Notes under the pieces: model-generated | What the model was told of the DNA's origin: nothing | The model's input: only the letters and a program-made list of their open reading frames with translations | Databases searched by the model: none | Part shown: positions 1 through 8,282 of the stretch, piece after piece | Layout: every line of letters begins with the position of its first letter | Numbering within the stretch: the stretch's first letter is position 1 | DNA from: Tranquillimonas sp964472855 | Lineage (GTDB): Bacteria > Pseudomonadota > Alphaproteobacteria > Rhodobacterales > Rhodobacteraceae | Assembly: GCA_964472855.1 (NCBI GenBank) | Contig: CAYYMJ010000027.1 | Span: 1 to 36,986, forward strand | Direction: 5' to 3' | Length of the DNA stretch: 36,986 nt | Program-made: the position numbers and the translations under genes

Positions 1-36
1 CGGTAAATAATTCACGACGAAGTTTTCCTCCCAACT

Positions 37-71
37 GGGCCCGGACGCAGTCAGCGTCCGGGCCCTTTTTT
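37..71 (+). terminator. Rho-independent terminator of an upstream gene outside the window
   Basis: A perfect 12-bp stem (37-48 with 54-65) closes a 5-nt loop and is followed by six T residues at 66-71. The T-tract is on the plus strand only, so it ends transcription entering from the left. The gene it serves lies outside the window. Confidence 0.9.
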
Positions 72-1108
72 GTGTCCGGCGGTCTTGCACGGCCCCGGCC
101 AGGCCCCGGTCGCCGGCGCGCGCTGGTGATCCCGGCCCCGGGGTCCGGGCCCGCCCCACCTGAAACTGCCCGTGCGTTTGGGTGGAGCACACAGGCGCGG
201 CAACAGGCCCCGGGCCGGGCGTGGGCCAGCCCCGGCGTTGCGTGCTGCGCCGTGCGTCTGGCCGGCCTGCCGTGGCGCCGAACCCGCCCGCCCACCATGG
301 CCGGTCCGCCCGCGTCGCGGGAACACCCAACGCCACGCCGCCGCCAGCGACTGATCGCGACGCCCCAAAGGCTCAGCCGTCGGCCGCCGGTTGATGCCGG
401 CCGGCGCGCGCGGGCTGCCCGGCTGGCGCGATGGCAGGCAAGCGACGCTCGGGCATGTTGCCCCGGCCCCCGGCCGCGCGACCTTTTGGCATGGGCCGGA
501 AATGTTGACCTTTTGTATCAAGTTGAGGCTCGGGTATCCGCGTGCGGACTGCCCGGGCGTGCAAACTCCGCGCCATGATCTTGCCGCGCCCGCTGCCTGG
601 CCCGCCGCCGAGGCCGATGCCTGGTGGCGCGGCTGGGCGAATCAGCGTGTTCAGCCTGGGAAAAGCTGGAGACAGGCCCCGGCCCGGGCGTCGCATCGCC
701 GGATCCGATTCTCGGGCCGGCGCCTGGCCGGTCGGGTTGGCCGCTGGTTGGCCCAGATCGGTTCAACCGGGGTTAGAGGTCGATAAGCAGGGGCTGATTT
801 CTCCGCCTTGGCCCCGCGCTTAGGCCGCCTTTTCCGACTTGTTCCTCACGCATCCGCGTCGCACGTCTTGCCCGCAAAAACATGGCTAAGCATAGGAAAA
901 AACACAATTTAATCACTGTTCCGTTGGCCCGGGGCGGCCCGCGACGGGGGCGAAAAATGTCAAGGCCGGTTAAACCCCGGTTTAATTTCTGGGGGGTAAG
1001 CAGTGCGCCAATAGCTGTTTGGGGTTCGCGGTGCTTTTTGGTCGGCATCGGCGCCGCTGATGGCGCCCGAACCTGATCTTGAAAACACACACACCGAAAG
1101 GAACTACC
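72..1108. other. About 1 kb without a convincing gene
   Basis: The open frames here are GC-driven: rich in Arg, Pro, Gly and Ala, overlapping on both strands, with no ribosome-binding sites and no recognisable domain. Visible structure includes a direct repeat GACCTTTTG at 480-488 and 507-515, an AT-rich patch around 880-920, and an inverted repeat at 970-985. A shorter inverted repeat GGCGCC/GGCGCC lies near 1048-1066. The last part presumably holds the promoter of the PepSY gene that starts at 1109. A small RNA or decayed gene cannot be excluded. Confidence 0.5.
970..985. promoter_or_regulatory. Inverted repeat, possible operator upstream of the PepSY gene
   Basis: TTAAACC and GGTTTAA form perfect 7-bp arms around a 2-nt spacer, about 125 bp before the ATG at 1109. 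The arms are AT-rich in a GC-rich background, which suits a protein-binding site better than a terminator. No regulator is assigned. Confidence 0.3.
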
Positions 1109-1553
1109 ATGAAACGCACTTTTGCAGCCGCCATCGCCGCCGCCTTTGTTCTGGCCGCACCCGCCGCCCGCGCCGACAGCTTTACCGACGCGATCATCGC
1201 CAACCTGCAGAGCCTGGGCTACACCTATATCGACATTCTCGACGGCACCGGCCAGGTTGAAATTCAGGCCATCCAGGGCGGCCAGAAGCTTGAGCTGGTC
1301 TATGACCGCGCCACCGGCCAGATCCTCCGCCAGGACGTGAGCCGCGCCAAATTCAGCGAACGCGGCAAGACCGGTATCAACGTCGCACAGGCCAGCAACG
1401 ATACGCTTTTCGTCCGCGACGACACCAACGGCAGCACCGATGGCGTCAATGACAACAGCGGCTATGGCAGCACCGATAACGGTGGCTATGATGACAACGG
1501 CTCCGACAACGACAACGACGGCTACGGCTCGGCCGACAACGACAACGACAACG
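1109..1553 (+). CDS. Secreted PepSY-like protein with Asp/Asn/Gly-rich tail (3' end lost in gap)
   Basis: The start at 1109 follows a good ribosome-binding site (AAAGGA at 1097-1102). Residues 1-22 form a Sec signal peptide with likely cleavage after Ala-Arg-Ala. Residues 24-80 look like a PepSY-type domain: a helix, then strands holding GTGQVEIQAI and KLELVYDRATGQIL. This fold is common in small periplasmic proteins and in peptidase inhibitors. From about residue 103 the chain becomes low-complexity, rich in Asp, Asn, Gly, Ser and Tyr with GYGS/DNDN-like units, and it is still repeating when it enters the gap after residue 148. The acidic tail might bind cations or be an extended surface segment, which is inference. 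The gene converges on pth, whose 3' end is lost in the same gap. The PepSY assignment is by pattern only. Confidence 0.65.
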
Positions 1554-1653
1554 NNNNNNNNNNNNNNNNNNNNNNNNNNNNNNNNNNNNNNNNNNNNNNN
1601 NNNNNNNNNNNNNNNNNNNNNNNNNNNNNNNNNNNNNNNNNNNNNNNNNNNNN
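1554..1653. other. Assembly gap (100 N)
   Basis: Exactly 100 N, a conventional unknown-size filler. Unlike the other two gaps, the 55 bases on each side are not identical, so real sequence is missing here. The low-complexity repeat on the left flank is the probable cause. The ends of the PepSY gene and pth are inside it. Confidence 0.95.
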
Positions 1654-2245
1654 CGGCCTTGCCGGTCGCCGGGCGCGGCGGGTTCAGCCGCAGGGCGACC
1701 GCGTTCGTGAAACGCCCGCTGTCGCCGGCGGCAAGGTCGGCGGCGCCATCCGAGACGCCGCGCAGCATGTCGTCCAGCCAGTCCTGGTCGGTCTTGGCGA
1801 AATCGCGCAGCACCCAGCCCGCCACCGCGTCCTTGTGGCCGGGGTGGCCGACGCCCATGCGCACGCGCACATAGTCGGGCCCGATATGGGCATGCAGCGA
1901 CCGCAGGCCGTTATGCCCGGCGTGGCCGCCGCCGGTCTTGACCCGCAGTTTGCCCGGCGCAAGGTCGATCTCGTCCTGGAACACCACGATGTCGGCCGGG
2001 GCGAGCTTGTGAAACCGCATCGCCTCGCCGACCGACTGGCCGGACAGGTTCATGAATGTTGCCGGTTTCAGCAGGGCCACGCGTTCAGACCCCAGCCGGC
2101 CTTCGCTGATCTCGCCCTGGAATTTGCGGCGGAAGGGCGCAAAGCCATGGTCGGCGGCGATGGCGTCGATGGCCATGAAGCCGATGTTGTGGCGGTTGCG
2201 GGCATATTTGGCGCCCGGATTGCCCAGACCCACGAAAAGGCGCAT
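1654..2245 (-). CDS. pth: Peptidyl-tRNA hydrolase (C-terminus lost in gap)
   Basis: Pth releases tRNA from peptidyl-tRNAs that drop off the ribosome and is a cytosolic housekeeping enzyme. The N-terminus carries the family signature GLGNPG with Asn9 and catalytic His19 (RHNIGF). Asn66 lies in FMNLSG, Asp91 in QDEIDL and Asn112 in GHAGHNGLRS, matching the E. coli residues N10, H20, N68, D93 and N114. The start at 2245 has an AAGGGGG ribosome-binding site. About 197 residues are present and only the last part of a roughly 200-240 residue protein is missing. It follows rplY on the same strand, a conserved pairing in proteobacteria, with a GC-rich hairpin between them. Confidence 0.97.
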
Positions 2246-2307
2246 GATCCGGCCCCCTTTTGCGCTGTGATCGTTTCCGGGATGCCGCAAAGGCGGCACG
2301 AATGCAA

Positions 2308-2333
2308 ACGGCGCGGGCCGAGACCCGCGCCGT
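2308..2333 (-). terminator. Hairpin between rplY and pth
   Basis: A 10-bp perfect GC-rich stem (2308-2317 with 2324-2333) with a 6-nt loop, followed on the minus strand by only three T residues. It may partly terminate rplY transcripts or protect their 3' ends and so set a lower level of pth. The short T-run makes strong termination unlikely. Confidence 0.5.
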
Positions 2334-2359
2334 CGATGTGTTTCCGGGCCTGGCCGGGG

Positions 2360-3019
2360 CTATTCTGCGTCGGCCTCGTCGGTCTCGTCGGTTTCGGGCG
2401 CGGCCTCGACAATGGTCTCGTCGCCATCGTCGTCGTCGGACGCGGACAGACCCGAAGGCGCGGCGATGTTGGCGACCACGAAGTCACGGTCGATCGTCGG
2501 CCGCGTGCCCTCGGGCAGGTCGATCATCGAGATGGTCAGCGTGTCGCCGATATCCATGCCCGCGATCGTGGCGGTGATCTTTTCGGGGATGGCGCCGGCG
2601 GTGCAGCGCAGTTCCACCTCGGGGCGCACCATGGTCAGGACGCCGCCCTTGCGGATGCCCGGCGCCTCGGCCTCGCCGTCAACCTCGACCGGGATGAACA
2701 GCGATACCCGGCTGGCGCGGCGCAGGCGCATGAAGTCGACATGGGTGGGCATGTCCTTGACCACGTCGCGCTGGACCCCGCGGCAGATGATGCGCACGTC
2801 GTCGTGGCCCTCGACCTTGAGGTTGAACAGCGTTGACAGGAAGCGGCCCTGTTTCAGGAGCTTGAGCAACACGTTGTAGGGGAGGTTGATCGACAGGGGA
2901 TCGGCGCCCCCGCCATAGACAATTCCGGGGACGAGCCCCTCACGGCGTGCCTGACGGGCGGCCCCCTTGCCTGTCCCCGTCCTCACCGTGGCCTGGATGT
3001 CAGGAATTTCACCAGCCAT
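2360..3019 (-). CDS. rplY: 50S ribosomal protein L25/general stress protein Ctc
   Basis: This is the long CTC form of bL25, which binds 5S rRNA in the large subunit. The protein is 219 residues: an N-terminal L25 domain (about 1-95, including GKGAARQARREGLVPGIVYGG), a C-terminal TL5-like beta domain (about 100-185), and an acidic tail rich in Asp and Glu. Two in-frame ATGs occur, at 3025 and 3019. The GGAGA sequence abuts the first with no spacer but is 6 nt from the second, so 3019 is the likely start. pth lies downstream on the same strand. Confidence 0.95.
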   Translation of the reverse strand: MAGEIPDIQATVRTGTGKGAARQARREGLVPGIVYGGGADPLSINLPYNVLLKLLKQGRFLSTLFNLKVEGHDDVRIICRGVQRDVVKDMPTHVDFMRLRRASRVSLFIPVEVDGEAEAPGIRKGGVLTMVRPEVELRCTAGAIPEKITATIAGMDIGDTLTISMIDLPEGTRPTIDRDFVVANIAAPSGLSASDDDDGDETIVEAAPETDETDEADAE

Positions 3020-3148
3020 GGTCATTCTCCAAATTTTTCAGTGTGTGGAGCGGCCTCCAAGGGTGTCCGCTCTGAGGTCGCGACCTGTACGGCAGAACGG
3101 TGTGAAGGAAAAGGGGAAAGTTGCGCCGCGCGCGGTGCGCGGCGCCCG
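3020..3148 (-). promoter_or_regulatory. Leader and probable promoter region of rplY
   Basis: This stretch lies between the lldD-side 3' repeat and rplY. It holds the rplY ribosome-binding site and a 12-bp perfect palindrome AGGTCGCGACCT at 3075-3086. I cannot pick out clear -35 and -10 boxes. Confidence 0.3.
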
Positions 3149-3219
3149 GGGGCAGGGGCGCTGCCCCTCTGCGCGCCGGGGCGCGCATTCACCCCGGGAT
3201 ATTTTCGCCAAAGTGATGG
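3149..3219 (-). repeat. Dispersed 3' repeat, copy A (downstream of lldD)
   Basis: On the minus strand, about 25 nt after the lldD stop, a conserved block (3219-3191, containing CACTTTGGCGAAAATATCCC) is followed by two hairpins. These are GCGCGCC/GGCGCGC at 3171-3186 and AGGGGC-GCT-GCCCCT at 3154-3168. Five more copies occur in the window. Position and structure suggest a transcript-end element. Confidence 0.75.
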
Positions 3220-3245
3220 CGGCGGTGGGTGGCAGCGCTTTGGGA

Positions 3246-4424
3246 TCAGGCCGGCAGCGGTTCGCGGCGCCAGCGGTGGAAGTCACGGTCGACCAGCAGG
3301 ACATCGCGGTCGAGGGCAGCGATCGCGTTGCGTCCGCACAGTGCCATGGTCATGTCGAGTTCCTTCTGGATGACCTCGAGCGCAGTGGTGACGCCGCGCT
3401 GGCCCATGGCGCCGAGGCCATAGATATAGGCGCGGCCGATGAAGGTGCCGGTGGCCCCCATGGCCAGCGCCTTCAGCACGTCCTGCCCCGAGCGGATGCC
3501 GCTGTCGAGATGCACCTCTATCTTGCTGCCGACCGCGTCGACAATCTCGGGCAGCACGCGGATGGTGGACAGGGCGCCGTCAAGCTGGCGGCCGCCATGG
3601 TTCGAGACGATGATCGCGTCGGCGCCGACCTTGACGGCCATGCGGGCGTCGTCGGCGTCGAGTATGCCCTTCAGGATCAGTTTGCCGCCCCACAGGTCCT
3701 TGATCGCGCGGACTTTTTCCCAATCGAGATTCGGGTCGAACTGTTCCTTGGTCCACGACATGAGCGAGGCCGGGTCCGAGATGCCGTCGACATGGCCGAC
3801 GATGTTGCGGAACTGGCGCCGCGGGGTGCGCAGCATGTTGAGGCCCCAGCGCCAGCGCGTGGCGAGGTCGGCCAGCACGCGCGGGGTCGGGCGGGGCGGC
3901 GCCGACAGCCCGTTCTTGAGATCCATGTGACGCTGGGCCAGCAGTTGCAGGTCGAGGGTCAGGACCAGGGCCGAGCATTTCGCCGCCCTGGCGCGTTCGA
4001 TCAGGCGTTTCACGTAGTCCCAGTCGCGCATGACATAGAGCTGGAACCAGAAGGGTTTCGAGGTGTGTTCGGCCACGTCCTCGATCGAGCAGATCGACAT
4101 GGTGGACAGGGTGAAGGGCACGCCAAAGGCCTCGGCGGCGCGGGCGGCCAGGATCTCGCCGTCGGCGTGCTGCATACCGGTCATGCCGACCGGGGCCAGC
4201 GCCACCGGCATGGTCACGTCCTGGCCGATCATCTGGCTGGCGGTGCTGCGCCCGCGCAGGTCGACCGCCACCCGCTGGCGCAGGCGCAGCAGGTCGAAGT
4301 CCGCGCTGTTGTCGCGGAAGGTCTGTTCGGTCCAACTGCCGGATTCGGCATAGTCGTAGAACATTTTCGGGACCCGGCGCTTGTAGATGCGCTTGAGGTC
4401 CTCGATCTCGGTGATCACGGGCAT
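3246..4424 (-). CDS. lldD: FMN-dependent L-lactate dehydrogenase (alpha-hydroxy-acid oxidizing family)
   Basis: Probably oxidises L-lactate to pyruvate at the membrane, passing electrons to the quinone pool. The 392-residue protein has the full FMN-dependent alpha-hydroxy-acid dehydrogenase layout. It includes an N-terminal YDYAESGSWTE segment, APVGMTGMQHADGE (about 77-90), FQLYVMRD (127-134) and LTLDLQLLAQRHMDLKNGLS. The active-site motif SNHGGRQLD has His276 as catalytic base and Arg279 for substrate carboxylate binding. DSGIRSGQD and GRAYIYGLGA bind the FMN phosphate. It lies 68 bp after trpA but has its own likely operator (4445-4463), so it may be transcribed separately. Other 2-hydroxy acids are possible substrates, but the length and motifs favour LldD. 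Confidence 0.9.
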   Translation of the reverse strand: MPVITEIEDLKRIYKRRVPKMFYDYAESGSWTEQTFRDNSADFDLLRLRQRVAVDLRGRSTASQMIGQDVTMPVALAPVGMTGMQHADGEILAARAAEAFGVPFTLSTMSICSIEDVAEHTSKPFWFQLYVMRDWDYVKRLIERARAAKCSALVLTLDLQLLAQRHMDLKNGLSAPPRPTPRVLADLATRWRWGLNMLRTPRRQFRNIVGHVDGISDPASLMSWTKEQFDPNLDWEKVRAIKDLWGGKLILKGILDADDARMAVKVGADAIIVSNHGGRQLDGALSTIRVLPEIVDAVGSKIEVHLDSGIRSGQDVLKALAMGATGTFIGRAYIYGLGAMGQRGVTTALEVIQKELDMTMALCGRNAIAALDRDVLLVDRDFHRWRREPLPA

Positions 4425-4444
4425 GATGCGGCCTGTTGCGGTTG

Positions 4445-4463
4445 TGGTAAGGTTTTCTTACCA
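4445..4463. promoter_or_regulatory. Palindromic operator upstream of lldD (GntR/FCD type)
   Basis: TGGTAAG and CTTACCA are perfect 7-bp arms around a 5-nt spacer, 21-39 nt before the lldD ATG. Its TGGT...ACCA ends and flanking AATT resemble operators of FCD-type GntR regulators such as LldR and PdhR. That points to control by lactate or a related metabolite. There is no T-tract, so it is not a trpA terminator. Confidence 0.55.
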
Positions 4464-4492
4464 ATTTCCGGCGGGCGCTGCAATGCCCCGTA

Positions 4493-5284
4493 TCAGGCGC
4501 CGTGGGCACCGTCGGACAGGGTGCGCACGAAGGCCAGAACCTCCGCCGGCGCGCGGCCGGCGGCGATTTCCGACACGATGGCCGACCCCACGACCGCGCC
4601 GTCGGCGACGGCGGCGATCTGGCGGCTGACCTCGGGGGTGCGGATGCCGAACCCCACCACGATGGGCAGATCGGTGGCCGCCTTGATTCGGGCCACTTCG
4701 GGGGCCACGTCGCCGGCGCTGGCGGCGGCGGCGCCGGTGATGCCGGTGATCGACACGTAATAGACAAAGCCGGATGTATTCTGCATCACCCTGGGCAGGC
4801 GCCTGTCGTCGGTGGTTGGCGTGGCCAGCCGGATGAAGTTCAGCCCCGCCGCCTGGGCCGGGATGCACAGTTCGTCGTCTTCTTCGGGCGGCAGGTCGAC
4901 GATGATCAGCCCGTCGATGCCGGCGGCGCGCGCCCGGTCGAGAAAGCGGTCGACGCCGCAATTGTGGATGGGATTGTAATAGCCCATCAGCACGATGGGC
5001 GTTTCATCGTCGGTTTCGCGGAAGGCGGCGGCCAGTTGCAGGGTCTTGTCCAGGGTCTGCCCGGCCCCGAGCGCGCGCTGGCCGGCCAGTTGGATGGTCG
5101 GGCCGTCGGCCATCGGGTCGGTGAAGGGCAAGCCCAGTTCGATGATGTCGACCCCGGCGCCCGGCAGGCCCTTCACGATTTCGAGCGAGGTGTCATAGTC
5201 GGGATCGCCGGCCATGACATAGGCGACAAAGGCCTTTTTCCCGTCGGCTTTCAGCCGGGCAAACCTGTCGTCGATCCGCGTCAT
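4493..5284 (-). CDS. trpA: Tryptophan synthase alpha subunit
   Basis: Cleaves indole-3-glycerol phosphate to indole and glyceraldehyde 3-phosphate; indole then passes to the beta subunit. The 263-residue protein is a single TIM barrel. Catalytic Glu49 (IIELGLPF) and Asp60 (DPMADGPTIQ) are at the same numbers as in the E. coli enzyme. The phosphate-binding part includes GFGIRTPE. Two ATGs occur at 5290 and 5284. AAGGAG touches the first but is 6 nt from the second, so 5284 is chosen. No trpB is in the window; upstream is a divergently unrelated VOC gene on the same strand, so trpA is separated from a trp operon here. Confidence 0.97.
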   Translation of the reverse strand: MTRIDDRFARLKADGKKAFVAYVMAGDPDYDTSLEIVKGLPGAGVDIIELGLPFTDPMADGPTIQLAGQRALGAGQTLDKTLQLAAAFRETDDETPIVLMGYYNPIHNCGVDRFLDRARAAGIDGLIIVDLPPEEDDELCIPAQAAGLNFIRLATPTTDDRRLPRVMQNTSGFVYYVSITGITGAAAASAGDVAPEVARIKAATDLPIVVGFGIRTPEVSRQIAAVADGAVVGSAIVSEIAAGRAPAEVLAFVRTLSDGAHGA

Positions 5285-5400
5285 GATCATCTCCTTCGGG
5301 CAGCGTGTGACCTGTGCCCGAGGACAGGAGGGAAATCAATGGGGCAGGCGGGTTTCGCGCCGCGCCGCCCGCGCGCCGGGTCCGCCGCACCGGCGGCCGG

Positions 5401-5814
5401 TCAGGCGGTTTCGGTGTCGCAGTTGACCATCCAGCCGACGCCGAAGCGGTCGCGGCACAGGCCAAAGCCCTTGGCCCAGAAGGTTTCGGCAAAGTCCATC
5501 ACGACCTCGCCCCCGTCCGAGATGCGCAGGAAAAAGTCGCGGGCGGTTTCGACATCGTCCCAGCCGGTCTGCATGGAAAAGCCCTGGATGCCCTGATGCT
5601 GGCCGGGCCAGCTGTCGGACGCCATCAGCACCAGTTTGCCGTCCTTCAGCAGGCGCGCATGGCCCACGCGGTCGCGGTCTTGCGGCGCCACGTCGGTTCC
5701 GGGCATGTCGCCAAAGCGGGTCACCAGCTCGAACGTGCCGCCAAGGGTTGCGGCGTAAAAGCCCAGCGCCTGTTCGCAATTGCCGTCGAACGTCAGATAG
5801 GGGCTCGATTCCAT
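5401..5814 (-). CDS. VOC-family PhnB/glyoxalase-like protein
   Basis: A 137-residue protein of the vicinal oxygen chelate superfamily, PhnB/3-demethylubiquinone methyltransferase-like group. It begins with the typical YLTFDGNCEQALGFYAATLGG segment, has GHARLLKDGKLVLMASD in the middle and ends in FGVGWMVNCD. The start at 5814 is supported by AGGAGG five bases upstream. Members of this group are mostly uncharacterised small dimers; no substrate can be inferred. It shares a short intergenic region with ychF, which runs the other way. Confidence 0.85.
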   Translation of the reverse strand: MESSPYLTFDGNCEQALGFYAATLGGTFELVTRFGDMPGTDVAPQDRDRVGHARLLKDGKLVLMASDSWPGQHQGIQGFSMQTGWDDVETARDFFLRISDGGEVVMDFAETFWAKGFGLCRDRFGVGWMVNCDTETA

Positions 5815-5922
5815 GTCATCCTCCTGCGCGGTCATGCCGGGCCAGCCTAGCACGCTTTGCCTTGCCCTGCGACGGGCGAAGGACTATTGAGCCGGCGCTT
5901 GCAAATCCGGCCGGAGATGACA

Positions 5923-7020
5923 ATGGGCTTCAAGATGGGAATCGTGGGGCTGCCCAACGTGGGCAAATCCACCCTGTTCAACGCGTTGACGCGCACTGCC
6001 GAGGCGCAGGCCGCCAATTTTCCCTTTTGCACCATCGAGCCCAATGTCGGCGAAGTGGCGGTGCCCGACCCCAGGGTCGACCGGCTGGCCGCTGTCGCCG
6101 GGTCAAAGACCGTGATCCCGACGCGCATGACGTTTGTCGATATCGCCGGGCTGGTGAAGGGCGCCAGCAAGGGCGAGGGGCTGGGCAACCAGTTTCTTGC
6201 CAACATCCGCGAATGCGACGCCATCGCCCATGTGCTGCGCTGTTTCGAGGATGGCGACGTTACCCATGTCGACGGCCGGGTCGACCCGCTGGCGGATGCC
6301 GAAACCATCGAGACCGAGCTGATGCTGGCCGATCTCGAATCGGTCGAACGGCGCCAGCAGAACCTGGTTCGCAAGCTGCGCGGCGCCGACAAGGAGGCCC
6401 TGCAGCAGGACCGGCTGTTGTCGGCGGCGCGCGCGGCGCTGGAACAGGGCCGCCCCGCCCGTTCGGTCAGCGTTGGTGAAGATGACGCGCGGGCCTGGAA
6501 GCTGCTGCAACTGCTGACCGCCAAGCCGATCCTTTATGTTTGCAACGTGTCCGAGGATGACGCCGCCGACGGCAACGCCCTGACCGCCCGCGTTGCCGAA
6601 ATGGCCGCCGCCGAAGGCGCGGGCACGGTGGTGATCTCGGCCCGGATCGAGGAAGAGATCTCGCAGCTCGGGCCCGACGAGGCGGCCGAGTTCCTGTCAG
6701 ATCTCGGGCTTGACGAGGCCGGGCTCGACCGGTTGATCCGGGCTGGCTATGAATTACTGGGACTTCAGACCTATTTCACCGTCGGCCCGAAAGAGGCCCG
6801 GGCATGGACCATCCGCAAGGGCCTGTTGGCGCCGCAGGCGGCGGGGGTCATACATGGCGACTTTGAACGCGGCTTCATCCGGGCCGAAACCGTCGCCTAT
6901 GACGATTTCATTGCCCTGAACGGCGAGCAGGGCGCGCGCGACGCCGGCAAGCTGCGGGCCGAGGGCAAGGGTTACGAGGTGCGCGACGGCGACGTGCTGC
7001 ATTTCCTGTTCAACGCCTGA
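5923..7020 (+). CDS. ychF: Ribosome-binding ATPase YchF (Obg family)
   Basis: A universally conserved P-loop protein that binds ribosomes and prefers ATP over GTP; E. coli YchF affects translation initiation and stress tolerance. The 365 residues match the family length. The G1 loop GLPNVGKST is at residues 9-17, and DIAGLVKGASKGEGLGNQFL is the family-specific G3 region. The G4 position reads NVSE instead of NKxD, the known reason for relaxed nucleotide specificity. A central coiled-coil segment (about 130-200) and a C-terminal TGS domain (about 280-365) follow. Of two nearby ATGs, the one at 5923 has GGAG at the right distance. Confidence 0.97.
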   Translation: MGFKMGIVGLPNVGKSTLFNALTRTAEAQAANFPFCTIEPNVGEVAVPDPRVDRLAAVAGSKTVIPTRMTFVDIAGLVKGASKGEGLGNQFLANIRECDAIAHVLRCFEDGDVTHVDGRVDPLADAETIETELMLADLESVERRQQNLVRKLRGADKEALQQDRLLSAARAALEQGRPARSVSVGEDDARAWKLLQLLTAKPILYVCNVSEDDAADGNALTARVAEMAAAEGAGTVVISARIEEEISQLGPDEAAEFLSDLGLDEAGLDRLIRAGYELLGLQTYFTVGPKEARAWTIRKGLLAPQAAGVIHGDFERGFIRAETVAYDDFIALNGEQGARDAGKLRAEGKGYEVRDGDVLHFLFNA

Positions 7021-7039
7021 TCCGCTGGTGGCGGGCCCC

Positions 7040-7061
7040 GTGACAGGTTGGTGACAAGTTG
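7040..7061 (+). promoter_or_regulatory. Tandem 11-bp direct repeat, likely TctD-type operator
   Basis: GTGACAGGTTG (7040-7050) is followed directly by GTGACAAGTTG (7051-7061). The same arrangement, preceded by the same GGGCCCC, occurs at 11488-11509 between tctD and tctC. Adjacent 11-bp direct repeats are the usual target of OmpR/PhoB-family regulators. The site ends 21 nt before the CoA-transferase ATG, which would leave almost no 5' leader. Confidence 0.6.
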
Positions 7062-7082
7062 CGCCGCCAAGCCACGGCTGAC

Positions 7083-8282
7083 ATGGCCGACAGAGCCCCG
7101 AAACCCCTGCGCGGCATTCGCGTTCTTGACCTGACCAACGTTCTGGCCGGCCCGTTCTGCACGCATCAGCTGGCCCATCTCGGGGCCGAGGTGATCAAGG
7201 TCGAACAGCCCGGCGGCGGCGATCTTGCCCGGCAACTGGGCATGAACGAAGAGCTGTCGGCGCAAGGCATGGGCATCTCGTTTCTCGCCCCCAACCCGGG
7301 CAAGAAATCGCTGACGCTGAACCTCAAGTCCGCGCAGGGCCGCGCCATACTGCACCGGCTGGTCGAAGGGGCCGACGTGCTGGTCGAAAACTTCCGCCCC
7401 GGGGTGATGGACCGGCTGGGGCTGGGCCATGACGCGTTGCGCGCGGTCAACCCCCGGCTGATCTATTGCGCGATCTCGGGGTTCGGGCAGACCGGGCCGC
7501 ACAGCAACCGCCCGGCCTACGATCAGATCATTCAGGGCCTGTCAGGGGCCATGGCCGTGACCGGCGGGCCCGACAGCGCACCGCTGCGCGCCGGCTGGCC
7601 GATCGCCGACACCGTGGGCGGGCTGACCGCGGCCATGGCCATCTGCGCGGCGCTGAACGCCCCCGACCGCGGCACCTTCATCGACGTGGCCATGCTGGAC
7701 AGCCTGATTGCCACCATGGGTTGGGCGGTGTCGAACCTGCTGATCGGTGGCATCGCCCCGGTGCCGGCGGGCAACGAGAACCTGACATCGGCGCCGTCGG
7801 CGGCCTATCGCTGCGCCGACGGCCTGCTGAACATCGCCGCCAACAAGCAACAGCAGTGGGAGGCGCTGGCCCGGCATCTGGGGCTGGCGGCGATGCTGGA
7901 CGACGACCGCTTTCGCACCCGCTTTGACCGGCGCAACAACCGCGCCGCCCTGAATGCGGCGATCGAGGCGGCGCTGGCCCCGCGCCCCGCCGCGACGTGG
8001 GAGGCTGAACTGAACGCGCTGGGCGTGCCCGCGGGCCGCATCCTCAGCGTGCAACAGGCGCTGGACGACCCGCAATATCGCCACCGCGACCAGATTGCCC
8101 GCTATACCCTGACCGATGGCCGCCAGATCGAGGCTGTGCGCACCGGCCTGCATCTTGACGGGCAGGCGGCGCGGGCCGACGGGGCGCCGCCAGAACTGGG
8201 CCAGCACACCGACGACATCCTCGGCACGCTGGGCTACTGCGCCGACGACATCGCCGCCTTGCGGCAGTCGGGGGCCATCTAG
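7083..8282 (+). CDS. Type III (CaiB/BaiF family) CoA-transferase
   Basis: Transfers CoA between carboxylic acids, forming an Asp-linked intermediate. The 399-residue protein starts with the family pattern PLRGIRVLDLTNVLAGPF. It then has LGAEVIKVEQPGGGD, DVLVENFRPGVMDRLGLG and the active-site region RPAYDQIIQGLSG, where Asp147 is the likely nucleophile, and ends normally. The ATG at 7083 lacks a ribosome-binding site; an in-frame TTG at 7059 is possible but lies inside the repeat operator. A leaderless transcript would fit. Substrates cannot be read from sequence. The operator shared with the tct locus suggests it activates the acid imported by TctCBA, and glutarate is one candidate given the glutaryl-CoA dehydrogenase gene at 20468. 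Confidence 0.9.
   Translation: MADRAPKPLRGIRVLDLTNVLAGPFCTHQLAHLGAEVIKVEQPGGGDLARQLGMNEELSAQGMGISFLAPNPGKKSLTLNLKSAQGRAILHRLVEGADVLVENFRPGVMDRLGLGHDALRAVNPRLIYCAISGFGQTGPHSNRPAYDQIIQGLSGAMAVTGGPDSAPLRAGWPIADTVGGLTAAMAICAALNAPDRGTFIDVAMLDSLIATMGWAVSNLLIGGIAPVPAGNENLTSAPSAAYRCADGLLNIAANKQQQWEALARHLGLAAMLDDDRFRTRFDRRNNRAALNAAIEAALAPRPAATWEAELNALGVPAGRILSVQQALDDPQYRHRDQIARYTLTDGRQIEAVRTGLHLDGQAARADGAPPELGQHTDDILGTLGYCADDIAALRQSGAI

Noticed and set aside
505..533. TTGACC followed 17 nt later by a possible -10 box
   Set aside because: The -10 position reads GCTCGG, too GC-rich to support a sigma-70 promoter.
882..1076. Small plus-strand frame starting in the AT-rich patch
   Set aside because: No ribosome-binding site, no domain, and arginine/proline-rich composition like random GC-rich frames.
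1499..1708. First gap as another false 55-mer join
   Set aside because: The 55 bases before and after this gap are unrelated, so sequence really is missing.
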